From: a virus | DNA length: 35,500 bases | Reading direction: 5' to 3' (one strand) | Virus record (IMG/VR): IMGVR_UViG_3300035662_001474 | Span: 1-35,500 of that record | In this document: positions 7,130 through 16,262 of the stretch, one piece after another | Layout: every line of letters begins with the position of its first letter | Numbering within the stretch: position 1 is the stretch's first letter | Translations under genes and position numbers: made by a program | Notes under the pieces: generated by a model | Seen by the model: only the letters and a program-made list of their open reading frames with translations | Databases searched by the model: none | What the model was told of the DNA's origin: nothing

Positions 7130-8037
7130 TGGAACACAAACCAATTCCACTTAAAGTAACAAAAAAGACTATTAAAAAAACTACTACAACTACCACTGTA
7201 GGTAAGAAGGAGTATACTAAATTTAGAGCTCAAGTAAGATCAAGACATCCATCACATGATGCTATTAGAGGTACTTTAGGAATGTATCCTAAAAGAGTAA
7301 TTGTTCGCTTTGGTAGTTCTACGCCTACACTAGGTAACCCTATTGAAATTAATAGTATTAAAGCTTGTCAGACATCAGCTAATAAATTAGCTATGAAGAA
7401 AGCTTTTTTAGAACATAATGTTAAAACTGCAGAATGGTTTGTTTTAAATGGTAAGGAATTTGTTAGTAACGATAATAAAGTTAGCTTACTACAATTACCT
7501 TACCCAATGGTAGCTAAATCACACTTCGGTTCACGAGGTAATGGTAATTATCTTATCGAATCTGCTGAGGATATGGAAGTATTCTTAAAAGATATGAAGG
7601 ACAAAACTGGTTCTAATTATATCTTTGAGAAATATTATAACTACGATAAAGAGTACAGATTACACGTAACTAAAGACGGTGTATTCTATACTAATCGTAA
7701 AATGCTTAAGAAAGATACACCAGAGGATCAACGCTGGTATAAAAATGATAATAACTGTGTATGGATTTTAGAGGAAAATCCGTTATTTGATAAACCTACA
7801 TGCTGGAATAAAATTGTAGAAGAGTCTGTTAAAGCTCTAAAAGCTGTAGGATTGGACTTTGGTGCTGTAGATGTACGCGTACAAAAGAATACTACAGGTA
7901 AAACTAAAATTAAGAATCGTGAGGTTGTAGATTTCATTATTATTGAGATTAACTCAGCACCTTCATTTGGTGAAGGTACACTTAAAAAGTATCAACAAGA
8001 ATTACCAAAACTTATAAAAAGTAAATTCAATGATTAA
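7129..8037 (+). CDS. ATP-grasp ligase (RimK-like)
   Basis: This 302-residue ATP-grasp enzyme is expected to activate a carboxylate as an acyl-phosphate and join it to an amine. After a basic Thr/Lys-rich head (residues 1-28), the central domain has MVAKSHFGSRGNGNYLIES (about 126-144: the lysine and Gly-rich ATP-grasp loop). The hinge region FEKYYNYDKEYRLHVTKDG follows (about 165-183). The metal-binding end is GLDFGAVDVRV (about 243) and FIIIEINSAPSFGEG (about 268-282), with the E-x-N pair that coordinates magnesium. The order and spacing fit RimK-like peptide ligases. It is followed, with an 8-nt overlap, by the COOH-NH2 ligase, an association described for phage amidoligase clusters. The substrate is unknown. 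Confidence 0.82.
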   Translation: MEHKPIPLKVTKKTIKKTTTTTTVGKKEYTKFRAQVRSRHPSHDAIRGTLGMYPKRVIVRFGSSTPTLGNPIEINSIKACQTSANKLAMKKAFLEHNVKTAEWFVLNGKEFVSNDNKVSLLQLPYPMVAKSHFGSRGNGNYLIESAEDMEVFLKDMKDKTGSNYIFEKYYNYDKEYRLHVTKDGVFYTNRKMLKKDTPEDQRWYKNDNNCVWILEENPLFDKPTCWNKIVEESVKALKAVGLDFGAVDVRVQKNTTGKTKIKNREVVDFIIIEINSAPSFGEGTLKKYQQELPKLIKSKFND

Positions 8038-8980
8038 AATTGCTCATATTGGAACCGATCCAGAATTTGTAGTATTAGATGCTGAAGGTAATTTAGCCTC
8101 ATCTATAGATTTCTTACCTGGTACTAAAGAAACCCCATTTGATTTGGGTAATGGTACTTACGTACAAGTTGATAACGTTATGGCTGAATTTTGTGTTCCT
8201 CCTACAAATTCGCCTAAAGAATTATGGGATGCTTTACAGTATGCTAAACAAGCAGCCCTACAATTTTTACCAGCAGGATATTCATTTGCTACTATAGCAA
8301 GTGCTGTATATCCTGATAAACTACTAGATAACCCAATTGCTCAGGTTTTTGGTTGTGAACCAGATTTTACACCATATTATCCTAAGGGTACATTAAAAAA
8401 TAATGTTTCAAATAGAATTACTGATCTTTTTAGTGGTAGTATGAGAGTTAACCCAAAACCAAATTGTGCAGATAAAAATTTAAGATCTTGTGGTGGTCAT
8501 ATCCATTTAGATTACTTTGATTCTATTTGTATTATTAAAGATCCTACTACTTTACAAAGACTTACTTCTATTATAATCTTGTTATGTGATTTGTATTTAG
8601 GTATCCCTTCTGTATTAGAAGACCCTGATACTAACAGAAGATTATTATATGGTAAACCAGGATCTCACCGTCCTAAAAGTTATGGTTTAGAATATAGAGT
8701 CCTTTCTAATTATTGGTTAGAGTCTTTAGATATGATTACTGCTATCTTTGAGAGGATTAAGCTAATAGAAAAAGCATTAAATTCAAGAATAACTAGTATA
8801 TCTGGAGGTACAATTTATGGATATAATGAGTTAAATAGTCATATTAATAGTATATTAAATAAATTTAACATCAATACTATTGAAGATCTTGACGATATTA
8901 TTATTAATAACAACACTAAGGTTGCTGGAGAAATCTGTAGCTTCTTAGAAATCAAACCGTTAATTAAAGAAAAAGTATAA
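8030..8980 (+). CDS. phiEco32-like COOH-NH2 ligase type 2 (glutamine-synthetase-like fold)
   Basis: This 316-residue member of the phiEco32-like carboxylate-amine ligase type 2 group uses ATP to form an amide on a glutamine-synthetase-like fold. Diagnostic pieces are: HIGTDPEFVVLD at the N-terminus (about residues 6-17; acidic metal ligands); VDNVMAEFCVPP (about 49-60); QVFGCEPDFTPY (about 105-116); LRSCGGHIHLDYF (about 151-163), the GGHIH active-site strand; and YGLEYRVLSNYW (about 221-232), matching the E-x-R end of the family. All key positions look intact. The 3' 66 residues are Asn/Ile-rich helices. It overlaps the ATP-grasp gene by 8 nt and precedes a GATase, so ammonia from glutamine may feed it. 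Confidence 0.84.
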   Translation: MIKIAHIGTDPEFVVLDAEGNLASSIDFLPGTKETPFDLGNGTYVQVDNVMAEFCVPPTNSPKELWDALQYAKQAALQFLPAGYSFATIASAVYPDKLLDNPIAQVFGCEPDFTPYYPKGTLKNNVSNRITDLFSGSMRVNPKPNCADKNLRSCGGHIHLDYFDSICIIKDPTTLQRLTSIIILLCDLYLGIPSVLEDPDTNRRLLYGKPGSHRPKSYGLEYRVLSNYWLESLDMITAIFERIKLIEKALNSRITSISGGTIYGYNELNSHINSILNKFNINTIEDLDDIIINNNTKVAGEICSFLEIKPLIKEKV

Positions 8981-8992
8981 TCAAAAAAAGAT

Positions 8993-10636
8993 ATGTGTGG
9001 ATTAGTTGGATTTCAATCGATAGATTCTGGTAAACTAAATATACTCAGAGCAAAAATGTTATTACAATATCTTTCAGAATCTAGAGGTAAAGATTCTACT
9101 GGAATCTTTTCACCAGAAATTGGTGTAGTAAAAAATGCAGATTCTGCCTCTAAATTTCTTGAAGGTATGTATGATACTAAAGATATTGACTTTAGTAAAC
9201 TAAATGACTCTAAAATATTTATAGGTCACGTACGACAAAAAACTCATGGTGAAAAGAAAGCTACAAATGCTCATCCTTTCAGATATGAGAATATCGTAGG
9301 TGCTCATAATGGTGTAATAAACAATCATACCAAATTAATACCTGAGGGTCAATTTCCTATTGACTATCCTGTAGATAGTATGGTTATATTCGCCAGATTA
9401 CATAAAGATAATAATTACAAAGTACTATCTGAAATGATAGGTGCTGCAGCAATATTATTCTATAATTATAAGGAACCTACAATTCTTTATGCTTATAGAA
9501 ATAGTGATAGGCCCTTATGTTATGGGTTTATTGAGGGTGAGGGTATTTACTTTGGTTCTACAGAAGAATCTTTAAAAGTAATTGATTGTACTAATATCAA
9601 AGAAATTAAAGAAAATATATTGTATAAATTTGAGAATGGTAAAATAAAAACCAGTTTCAAGGTAGCAAGAGCTTCTGATCCAGATAGTCTTTTAGTTTCT
9701 AATTTCTCTGAAATTAAAGAGCTTAAAGATTTATTTGGATTTAATTTATTAGTTAAACAAACATCAAGTTATTATAATAAGGGTATTCTGAATGATTCAG
9801 ACTACACTTATATAAAAGGTTATATTAAAGCTAGTCATGGTCCAGGTAATAGTTCTTTTCAAGTACAAGCTGCTCAAAACTTTGAAGATAAGGATAATTC
9901 AGGTTCAGTTTATACATCAGAGTTAGATATAAATTCTTATAATGCTTTCTTTAAAAAAGGTAATATTGTAAGAGCTGTACGAGACTTTGATTATCAAACT
10001 ACTAAGAAGAATAAAAAGAAAGTAAGAGCTTGTATTAAACATGAATTATTTATTATAGTTAAACCACTTACATCAAGAACTCAAAGAAGTGTAACTGTCA
10101 CATCCTTACTAGACTCTAACAAGGACTTATTAATGGATGTATCTCATTTAGAAGCTATAACAACTCAGAAACTGTTAACAGAAACTGCTGATGAGATAGG
10201 CTTTAAACTTGAAGATGAGGTAAAAAGAGTGGAAACACTTATTGACAGTGTATCTCCAGAAGAGATTAATAAGTTTAAAGGTATTACTGAAGAGAAAATC
10301 TATTCAGTATTAGATACTAAATTACGTAAAGTACTTAATTTAGAGTCTAAAGCTTTAGATAATAATCAATTTAGAAGTATTATTGAAAATCAATTAAACT
10401 TAAACTTTGATGAGCTTGATAATAATAATTTAACTAAAAGTCTAGAAAGAACTTACCAAAATATAACAAAATTAAAAGAGCAAATTGCTAATAGTTTAAA
10501 TTTGTTAGGTGATGACTTCAAAATAGGTGATTTAGCCTTAGCTACCCTTTTAGATGAATTAGAACAAATTTCTATGGATGTAATATCCATTTATGATAAT
10601 CATTCTGTCGAAAATAGTGAACATGCCTTAAGTTAA
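8993..10636 (+). CDS. Class II glutamine amidotransferase, copy 1 (547 aa)
   Basis: This protein has an N-terminal-nucleophile glutaminase domain with a long C-terminal extension. Catalytic Cys2 follows Met1 (MCGLVGF) and would be exposed by Met removal. The glutamine pocket is complete: RGKDSTGIF (31-39), GHVRQKTHG (78-86, with Arg81), NAHPF (92-96), HNGVI (105-109) and Asp128 in DSMVIF. The glutaminase part ends near residue 220. The remaining 330 residues match no synthase domain I know (not sugar isomerase, asparagine synthase or PRPP transferase) and end in Leu/Asn/Glu-rich, coiled-coil-like helices. This suggests it hydrolyses glutamine and passes ammonia to a partner, plausibly the amidoligases on either side. 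An A-rich leader precedes ATG 8993. Confidence 0.85.
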   Translation: MCGLVGFQSIDSGKLNILRAKMLLQYLSESRGKDSTGIFSPEIGVVKNADSASKFLEGMYDTKDIDFSKLNDSKIFIGHVRQKTHGEKKATNAHPFRYENIVGAHNGVINNHTKLIPEGQFPIDYPVDSMVIFARLHKDNNYKVLSEMIGAAAILFYNYKEPTILYAYRNSDRPLCYGFIEGEGIYFGSTEESLKVIDCTNIKEIKENILYKFENGKIKTSFKVARASDPDSLLVSNFSEIKELKDLFGFNLLVKQTSSYYNKGILNDSDYTYIKGYIKASHGPGNSSFQVQAAQNFEDKDNSGSVYTSELDINSYNAFFKKGNIVRAVRDFDYQTTKKNKKKVRACIKHELFIIVKPLTSRTQRSVTVTSLLDSNKDLLMDVSHLEAITTQKLLTETADEIGFKLEDEVKRVETLIDSVSPEEINKFKGITEEKIYSVLDTKLRKVLNLESKALDNNQFRSIIENQLNLNFDELDNNNLTKSLERTYQNITKLKEQIANSLNLLGDDFKIGDLALATLLDELEQISMDVISIYDNHSVENSEHALS

Positions 10637-10641
10637 AAAAT

Positions 10642-12363
10642 ATGTCATTAGAAGAAATATTAAGAAAACCTGGAACGTATGGGTCTGGGCCTAAAAAACC
10701 AAACAACAAACCAAAAGATAAAACGGTTAGAAAACTTGATATTGGGAAGTCTTTAAAGAGCTCAGCCTTCTCAAGTAATACCTGGGATATTATAACAGAG
10801 GCATATGATTTAAGAGTAAAATCTTCTATACTATACTTACTGTCTAATTATTCTAGAAGAATTGGTGCTGGTTTATTAGGGTCTAATAAGGCTGAAATCA
10901 AGGAGCCCACATTAGATGTTTTACAAGAAACATTTAATGAGATGAGTAAAAATAATACCTTTACTTGCTCATTAACTAAGTTAAAAGTGCCTGCTGACCA
11001 CTTTGCTCCTAAGAATGTAATAACGAAATTTGATGTAAATAAAAATATTATTACACCTCATTTTGAGAAAGCTTTAGATGTATTTATGGAAGGATTACCT
11101 TCCTATATAGATCATAAAACAGGTCATATCTATAAAGTTACAATACCAGCTTTAGAAACTTTAATATCAGAGACTCCAGCAGATACTATTGTAGAATTTC
11201 CTGGTATAGGAGCTTTTGGTGTTAATACTATAGATAAAGACCTTGTTAGCTATAGGGATTATAATAAGTTTGATGAGAAGATTTCTTTCAAAGAGGTAAG
11301 AGATAAGGAGAGTGCTTATAGATTTGGTCTTCAAAGCCCCTCTTTCAGATCTACATTTGGTCTAACATACACCTTTGGTGTTGAAGTAGAATGTGCTACA
11401 TCTTTTGTAGCTAATAATGTAAAGAATATCTTTAATATGTCTTGCGTTAGAGACGGTTCTCTAAATGGTGGTAAGGGCGGACCTGAATATGTTACTGGTG
11501 TCTTAACTGGTGATGCTGGTCTTATGCACTTACAGAAAATAGTAAACTATTTATCAGCAAGATCTACTATTGATAAGTATTGTGGTATACACGTACATGT
11601 TGGTGGATTTGTACCTAGTCAAGAGTTTAGTGTAGCTATATTCTTACTTTGTCATGCCCTTCAAGATGACATATTCTTAACTCTACCTATTACTCGTAGA
11701 TCTAATGAATATTGTAGACTTATACCAAACAGTATTATTAAAAAATTAGCAGCACAACATAAAACTAATACTATTGATAAATTCGTTGTAAACAGAATTT
11801 ACGATGATATTGTTGAATATGTTGGTGCTCTAGACTTGTTAGGTGGTAAAGAACAATTCTTGTTAAGTAAAGCTAAGGACAAAAATGCTCCTTTAGGTAA
11901 ATACTTAAATAAGAATTGTAATCACCCAATGGGTAAGAAAGCTAATTACAATCATAAAACACCAAGGTATGAGTGGATAAATCTTGTACCATTACTATTT
12001 AATGAGAAAGGTAAGGATGTCTTTACTATTGAGTTTAGACCTCACCCAGCATCATTAAACTTTATTAAAATTAAAAACTGGATATTGTTATGTATGTTTA
12101 TTACTAAATATGCTGAAACTTATGCTAGTAGAATTATATCAAATTTCTTATCTGGTAACTTAAAACCTCTTACAATCGAACAAGTATTAGAAGATATCTG
12201 CCCTTTAAAAATTGAAAGCGCATCACTATCTAAATACTTCAATGAGCGTAAGAATAAGTTTGACTCTAGTTCGAAAAACTTAGAGAAGGAAGAAATTAAA
12301 GAGTACGAATCTGAATCATTAACTGTAGTTAAAGACCTAAAATTGAAGGAAATATGTGCATAG
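10642..12363 (+). CDS. Amidoligase-family protein (Amidoligase_2-like), 573 aa
   Basis: This is a second glutamine-synthetase-fold ligase, of the 'amidoligase enzyme' family and distinct from the type 2 ligase at 8030. Residues 1-225 are an uncharacterised N-terminal region with a Lys/Pro/Gly-rich start. The ligase core begins at YTFGVEVECATSF (about 241-253; metal-binding E-x-E). It continues with CVRDGSLNGGKGGPEYVTG (about 269-287), then CGIHVHVGGF (about 314-323; the H-x-H-x-G strand). FTIEFRPHPASLNF (about 462-475) ends the core with the E-x-R-x-H motif. A helical Glu/Lys-rich tail follows. It is flanked by two GATases and overlaps the second by 10 nt. It ends in TAG, showing that TAG is a stop here. 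Confidence 0.8.
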   Translation: MSLEEILRKPGTYGSGPKKPNNKPKDKTVRKLDIGKSLKSSAFSSNTWDIITEAYDLRVKSSILYLLSNYSRRIGAGLLGSNKAEIKEPTLDVLQETFNEMSKNNTFTCSLTKLKVPADHFAPKNVITKFDVNKNIITPHFEKALDVFMEGLPSYIDHKTGHIYKVTIPALETLISETPADTIVEFPGIGAFGVNTIDKDLVSYRDYNKFDEKISFKEVRDKESAYRFGLQSPSFRSTFGLTYTFGVEVECATSFVANNVKNIFNMSCVRDGSLNGGKGGPEYVTGVLTGDAGLMHLQKIVNYLSARSTIDKYCGIHVHVGGFVPSQEFSVAIFLLCHALQDDIFLTLPITRRSNEYCRLIPNSIIKKLAAQHKTNTIDKFVVNRIYDDIVEYVGALDLLGGKEQFLLSKAKDKNAPLGKYLNKNCNHPMGKKANYNHKTPRYEWINLVPLLFNEKGKDVFTIEFRPHPASLNFIKIKNWILLCMFITKYAETYASRIISNFLSGNLKPLTIEQVLEDICPLKIESASLSKYFNERKNKFDSSSKNLEKEEIKEYESESLTVVKDLKLKEICA

Positions 12364-14099
12364 TATGTGTATTCCCAAAAGGGATAGATAAAACAACAGC
12401 CGAAGTAAAACAAGCTATAGAAAGTGGTTTAAGTACTAACGATCATAGCGCAGGTTTTGCTTTACGTCGTGCTGGTGAATCTGAAATTTATATTAAAAAA
12501 GGTTACGTACGTAAAGTAACTGATATTTACAAAGATATTATGGGACTAAAACCTGGTATTGATGATGTACTTATTGTACATGGTCGTATAGCTACTCATG
12601 GTGGTAATACTGCGGAATTAGCTCACCCATTTGTATGTTCTGAAGATTTAGATGAAGTTTTAACAACTGAAGGTAAAGTTACTAAACCAATATTAGCTCA
12701 TAATGGAGTATTTAGAGGTTTAGGTGATAGGGGATTACTAGCTAATAATTCAGACACTTCAGACTTTGCTCATAAAATAGCTGGTTCTAAGTTATTTCAA
12801 ACAGCCCTGTTTAGAAATCCTAAAAAAGTAGAGAGGCTATTAGACTCAGCTCCTTATAATATTTTAAGTTGGAGTAAGGTAGTATTCTTATACCCAATAG
12901 CTGATACTGAACCAGTTTATATTGGTACAGGTTGGAAAACTGTAGATAACTTAGGAGTATTTTCTAATGAAGGATACTCTAGAAAAGTTTATGATTTTGG
13001 AGGATCTTCATCAAACCCCCATCTGGCTCTGCAATCGACTTCAAAGAGTGGAGTGAACAACAACATATGTGGTGTTACTAATAAAAGTCTTGTAGGGCCT
13101 CAAACTGAAATAAATAGGAATGAGGAGGATTCTAACGATGAGATCTTTTTTCGCTACGACTCTTATGGGGTCTGTTCTACTTTCAGTAATTCTACTTTTA
13201 GGGTTAACGTATATAATTATCCGTTTCTTAACTTTAGGGTAGATAAGGTTATTTATAATAAAATGATAGCTAATAATAATTATCGTAAATCTTATGGTGT
13301 TACAACTTCTGATTTAAAACTATTGAATAGTTTATTATTCTTTGTAAATTATAAAATAATGTCATTCTCAGATGAGGATTGTTTTATAAAGTATGACTCT
13401 ACCAATAATATGTTAAATGTAAACAGAGTTAACGTTTCTAATGTCGATAAAAATGTATTTATCGAAACACCAATTAGATTATTAGAGAGCGTATTTATTA
13501 TAGAACCTAAATGGGCTAAACGTAGCAGAGTAGATCAATTAACTGGTGAAATTATTACTGATAGTGTAAGTAATATGGCTTTAAGTAATTTTATAGTTTC
13601 TTATAATGCCTTACGTAGACTCTCATTATTTAATAAGGATGGTACTATTAGTTTAAGTTACACTAAAAAGCTCTATAATATTGTAGAGGATAATATTTAT
13701 ATTTGTAAAGATGAGGAATTTATAAGAGCCTTTAATTCAAAATCACATTCTAATAGAAAAGGTGTGATTATTAAGAATAATTGTAGGTCCTTATTTATGT
13801 TAGGAGAGAATCTTATAAAGAAGATAACAAGTAATACTAATGTATTATTATATGATGTATCACCACTAGCTTTAGCATTATTTCTTTTAGAAAGATCTAC
13901 AAATTTAACTAAGTTCCAAGAAGAAAGTATTAAAGAAGCTATTAGCTCTTTTGCTTTCTTAAATCAGCTTATTAAATCTGACTTCATGTTCTATACTCCT
14001 TATAATGTAGAAACTAGTAATTTAGATTTTACTAGAAATTCAAGTAAGGCTAATCCTAAGGAGTACAATCCAAAAGAAGTACCAATTCTTTTAAACTAA
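12354..14099 (+). CDS. Class II glutamine amidotransferase, copy 2 (581 aa)
   Basis: This is a second, divergent Ntn glutaminase. Cys2 follows Met1 (MCIVCVF). The pocket motifs are DHSAGFAL (30-37), HGRIATHG (76-83, with Arg78), AHPF (90-93), HNGVF (116-120) and DTSD (134-137). The glutaminase domain covers roughly residues 1-220. Beyond it, a Ser/Asn-rich linker leads to an unknown 350-residue domain unlike the tail of copy 1. The start ATG lies within the last codons of the amidoligase (10-nt overlap), so the two are probably translated together and may form an ammonia-channelling pair. Two GATases alternating with two ligases in one operon suggests paired modules rather than simple duplication, since the copies share little beyond the motifs. 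Confidence 0.82.
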   Translation: MCIVCVFPKGIDKTTAEVKQAIESGLSTNDHSAGFALRRAGESEIYIKKGYVRKVTDIYKDIMGLKPGIDDVLIVHGRIATHGGNTAELAHPFVCSEDLDEVLTTEGKVTKPILAHNGVFRGLGDRGLLANNSDTSDFAHKIAGSKLFQTALFRNPKKVERLLDSAPYNILSWSKVVFLYPIADTEPVYIGTGWKTVDNLGVFSNEGYSRKVYDFGGSSSNPHLALQSTSKSGVNNNICGVTNKSLVGPQTEINRNEEDSNDEIFFRYDSYGVCSTFSNSTFRVNVYNYPFLNFRVDKVIYNKMIANNNYRKSYGVTTSDLKLLNSLLFFVNYKIMSFSDEDCFIKYDSTNNMLNVNRVNVSNVDKNVFIETPIRLLESVFIIEPKWAKRSRVDQLTGEIITDSVSNMALSNFIVSYNALRRLSLFNKDGTISLSYTKKLYNIVEDNIYICKDEEFIRAFNSKSHSNRKGVIIKNNCRSLFMLGENLIKKITSNTNVLLYDVSPLALALFLLERSTNLTKFQEESIKEAISSFAFLNQLIKSDFMFYTPYNVETSNLDFTRNSSKANPKEYNPKEVPILLN

Positions 14100-14103
14100 A
14101 ACC

Positions 14104-14568
14104 ATGAGAAGAAGACACAAAAAACCAAAAATTAGAAACGATACAATGGTTAAAAAACCACCAAAGGCTCCTAAGGCAACTAAGGTTGATAATAGGAAAG
14201 TCAAGAATGCTAGAATAACTGTAATAGATGGTATAAAGTTTCACTCTGCATTAGAAGCTTTTACCTATAAGCTACTGTTAGAATCAGGTTTAAAATTTGC
14301 TTACGAACCCACATCATTCGAACTTATTCCCCCATTCGAATATGATGGTAAAAAAATACGTGGAGCAACTTATAAACCTGATTTTGTCGGTATAGATCAG
14401 GACTGGATAATAGAAGTTAAAGGATTTGAAACAGATGCCTTTAAAATCAGATGGAAGTTATTTAAATATATTTTATCAACTTCAGAAAAGAAATATAAAC
14501 TATTCTTACCAAGAAACCAAAAAGATGTAAGGGAAGCTATTGAGAAGATAGTAAACAAAGAAACTTAA
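14104..14568 (+). CDS. PD-(D/E)XK endonuclease (DUF1064-like; possible branch resolvase)
   Basis: This is a 154-residue nuclease. A basic, disordered N-terminus (residues 1-38) precedes IDGIKFHSALEAFTYKLL (41-58), in which Glu51 is the first acidic ligand. A strand pair FAYEPTSFEL follows, then the catalytic YKPDFVGI (90-97; Asp93) and WIIEVKGFET (101-110; E104-V-K106). That is the complete PD-(D/E)XK set in the order of DUF1064-type and T7 endonuclease I-like phage nucleases, which cut branched or nicked DNA. It is followed by the 5'-3' exonuclease, a natural companion in replication, recombination and DNA maturation. It starts four bases after the GATase stop. Family call good, substrate inferred. 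Confidence 0.78.
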   Translation: MRRRHKKPKIRNDTMVKKPPKAPKATKVDNRKVKNARITVIDGIKFHSALEAFTYKLLLESGLKFAYEPTSFELIPPFEYDGKKIRGATYKPDFVGIDQDWIIEVKGFETDAFKIRWKLFKYILSTSEKKYKLFLPRNQKDVREAIEKIVNKET

Positions 14569-14589
14569 TGAAACAATTTTTTATCAATT

Positions 14590-15303
14590 ATGATTACCGC
14601 CCTAATTGACGGTGATTTCTTAATGTATATTTGCTCATATCAAAAAGCAAATACCCCTCAAAACACTCTTGAGTCCGTTATAAATTCTACGGATACTTTT
14701 TTACAAGAGATTTTTAAAGTAACAGAAGCAACACACTATTTAGGATTTTTAACAGGTTCCCCCAATTTCAGAAAAGAAATTTCGCCTGATTATAAAGCTA
14801 ATAGAGTGAAAAAAGAATTACCTGAATTTTTCAGAGATGTTCGTAATCATCTAGTAGATAATTGGAACTTTACTTATAAAGCTCCATATGAAGCTGATGA
14901 CTTATTGAACATGTATAAGAATGATAATACTATTATAGTATCTACTGATAAAGACCTTTTACTATTACCAGGACTACATTATAACCCAGTTAAAAAAACA
15001 TTTATAAGTACTACACCAGAAGATGCTGAAAAAGCTTTCTGGTCTAGCATGATAACAGGAGATAGGTCTGATAATATAAAAGGATTACCAGGTAGAGGTA
15101 TTAGATATGTAGAAGCTTTATTAGTAAATAATGTTAGGTTAGAGTTAAGTCTACCAGCATTAATTCTAGGAGAGTATATCAAATACTATGGCGAATATTC
15201 AGGTATAAACAAATTTAACACAAACTATAATTTACTTAAAATTCTAGAAAAGCCCTTAGAAACGGATTCTAATTTTCAATATTTAGAACCAATACAATTA
15301 TGA
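14590..15303 (+). CDS. 5'-3' exonuclease / flap endonuclease (T5 FEN type)
   Basis: This 237-residue PIN-like flap nuclease removes primers and 5' flaps and degrades host or nicked DNA. The acidic metal site is complete: ALIDGDFLMY (residues 4-13), DYKANR (67-72, helical arch), YEADDLL (100-106), VSTDKDLLLLPG (117-128) and MITGDRSDNIKGLPGRG (154-170), the last containing the helix-hairpin-helix DNA-binding loop. It is shorter than T5 exonuclease (291 residues), with a reduced C-terminal region. It stands alone, not fused to a polymerase, so the partner polymerase must be elsewhere. The stop overlaps the next start (ATGA). Confidence 0.87.
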   Translation: MITALIDGDFLMYICSYQKANTPQNTLESVINSTDTFLQEIFKVTEATHYLGFLTGSPNFRKEISPDYKANRVKKELPEFFRDVRNHLVDNWNFTYKAPYEADDLLNMYKNDNTIIVSTDKDLLLLPGLHYNPVKKTFISTTPEDAEKAFWSSMITGDRSDNIKGLPGRGIRYVEALLVNNVRLELSLPALILGEYIKYYGEYSGINKFNTNYNLLKILEKPLETDSNFQYLEPIQL

Positions 15304-15656
15304 CTTTTGAAGAATTTAGTACTAAGACCAGCCGTACTATGGCTGATCTACATGATACAGAAAAAAATATAAACCACACCCTATTTGGTATGGTAACAGA
15401 ATTAGGAGAGATTACAGACCTGTTCAAAAAGAAAATGGCTTATGGGAAATTATTCTCACAAGAACAACTTATGGATGAGACAGGTGATTTACTATTCTAT
15501 CTTAGTGAATTTATAAGATTTAATAAGATGGATATCAGTGTAATATTACAGAAGAATTGTGACAAGCTAAAGATCAGATTTCCTGAAAAGTTTGATTCGG
15601 AAAGAGCTATTTCCCCAGATAAAGATACTGAAATGCAAATTTTTATAAAAGAATAG
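15300..15656 (+). CDS. MazG-like nucleoside triphosphate pyrophosphohydrolase
   Basis: This is a 118-residue all-alpha NTP-PPase. The metal-binding motif is complete: ELGEITD (34-40), then DETGDLLFY (59-67), i.e. ExxE followed by ExxD with the usual spacing. A third helix carries the conserved C-terminal KLKIRFPEKF. Such phage enzymes hydrolyse (d)NTPs or modified nucleotides to monophosphates and can adjust pools or host alarmones. Translation is probably coupled to the exonuclease through ATGA, and the ribonucleotide reductase follows two genes later, so a nucleotide-pool role fits. It ends in TAG. Confidence 0.83.
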   Translation: MTFEEFSTKTSRTMADLHDTEKNINHTLFGMVTELGEITDLFKKKMAYGKLFSQEQLMDETGDLLFYLSEFIRFNKMDISVILQKNCDKLKIRFPEKFDSERAISPDKDTEMQIFIKE

Positions 15657-15659
15657 TAT

Positions 15660-16262
15660 ATGCGAAAGAGTCTTTCATCAAATACAAATGTATCTAAAAC
15701 GTTTATTTACATGCTTCCATTACTTAACATTTCTCAAAAGTTAGTAAAGGAATACTGTATTGATGCTTTTTGTGGAGAAGCAACTATGCCTGAATTAAAC
15801 AATCATATTTTTTTATTATTTGAGTTTCATGCTGACCCTATAGATGAGAAATTACAGAGAGAATTTTCATCTTCCCCAGATTTTTACAACCGTTATCACG
15901 TAGATAAGAACTATGTGATGTTCATATTTAAAGTTGGAGAGAAGTGGGAGAAAGATTATTTACAATTTAAAGATTCTAAGTATTCTAAACTATCAGAAGA
16001 AGCAAAGAAAACAATTAAAGCTTATCACCATTTAGATGTAAGATCTAAAACACATGGTATATTATATAAAACAGAGGGTAGGAGACAATGGTTAGAACAG
16101 TATCTCAGTACTCATGACGATGGTACTCCACTTGGACAAGTAACTGTACCAGTTGATAATGAGTATGATGATGCGCTAGATTTAAACCAAGAGATATTCG
16201 ACCCACTTAGGTTTCAAACAGATTTCAATTTAAATTTAACTTTAACAGGGGAGAAAATTTAA
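15660..16262 (+). CDS. Hypothetical protein, 200 aa
   Basis: I do not recognise this protein. The N-terminal half has strand-like segments (TFIYMLPLLNIS, HIFLLFEFHADP, YVMFIFKVG) separated by helices, suggesting an alpha/beta fold. A charged helical stretch follows (WEKDYLQFKDSKYSKLSEEA), then HLDVRSKTHGILYKTEGRRQ. The tail from about residue 160 is acidic and low in structure. There is no signal peptide or membrane segment. It follows the MazG-like gene by three bases. Its last codons (GEKI and stop) form the left arm and loop of a terminator hairpin, so it is the last gene of its transcript. Context suggests DNA or nucleotide metabolism, without direct evidence. Confidence 0.68.
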   Translation: MRKSLSSNTNVSKTFIYMLPLLNISQKLVKEYCIDAFCGEATMPELNNHIFLLFEFHADPIDEKLQREFSSSPDFYNRYHVDKNYVMFIFKVGEKWEKDYLQFKDSKYSKLSEEAKKTIKAYHHLDVRSKTHGILYKTEGRRQWLEQYLSTHDDGTPLGQVTVPVDNEYDDALDLNQEIFDPLRFQTDFNLNLTLTGEKI

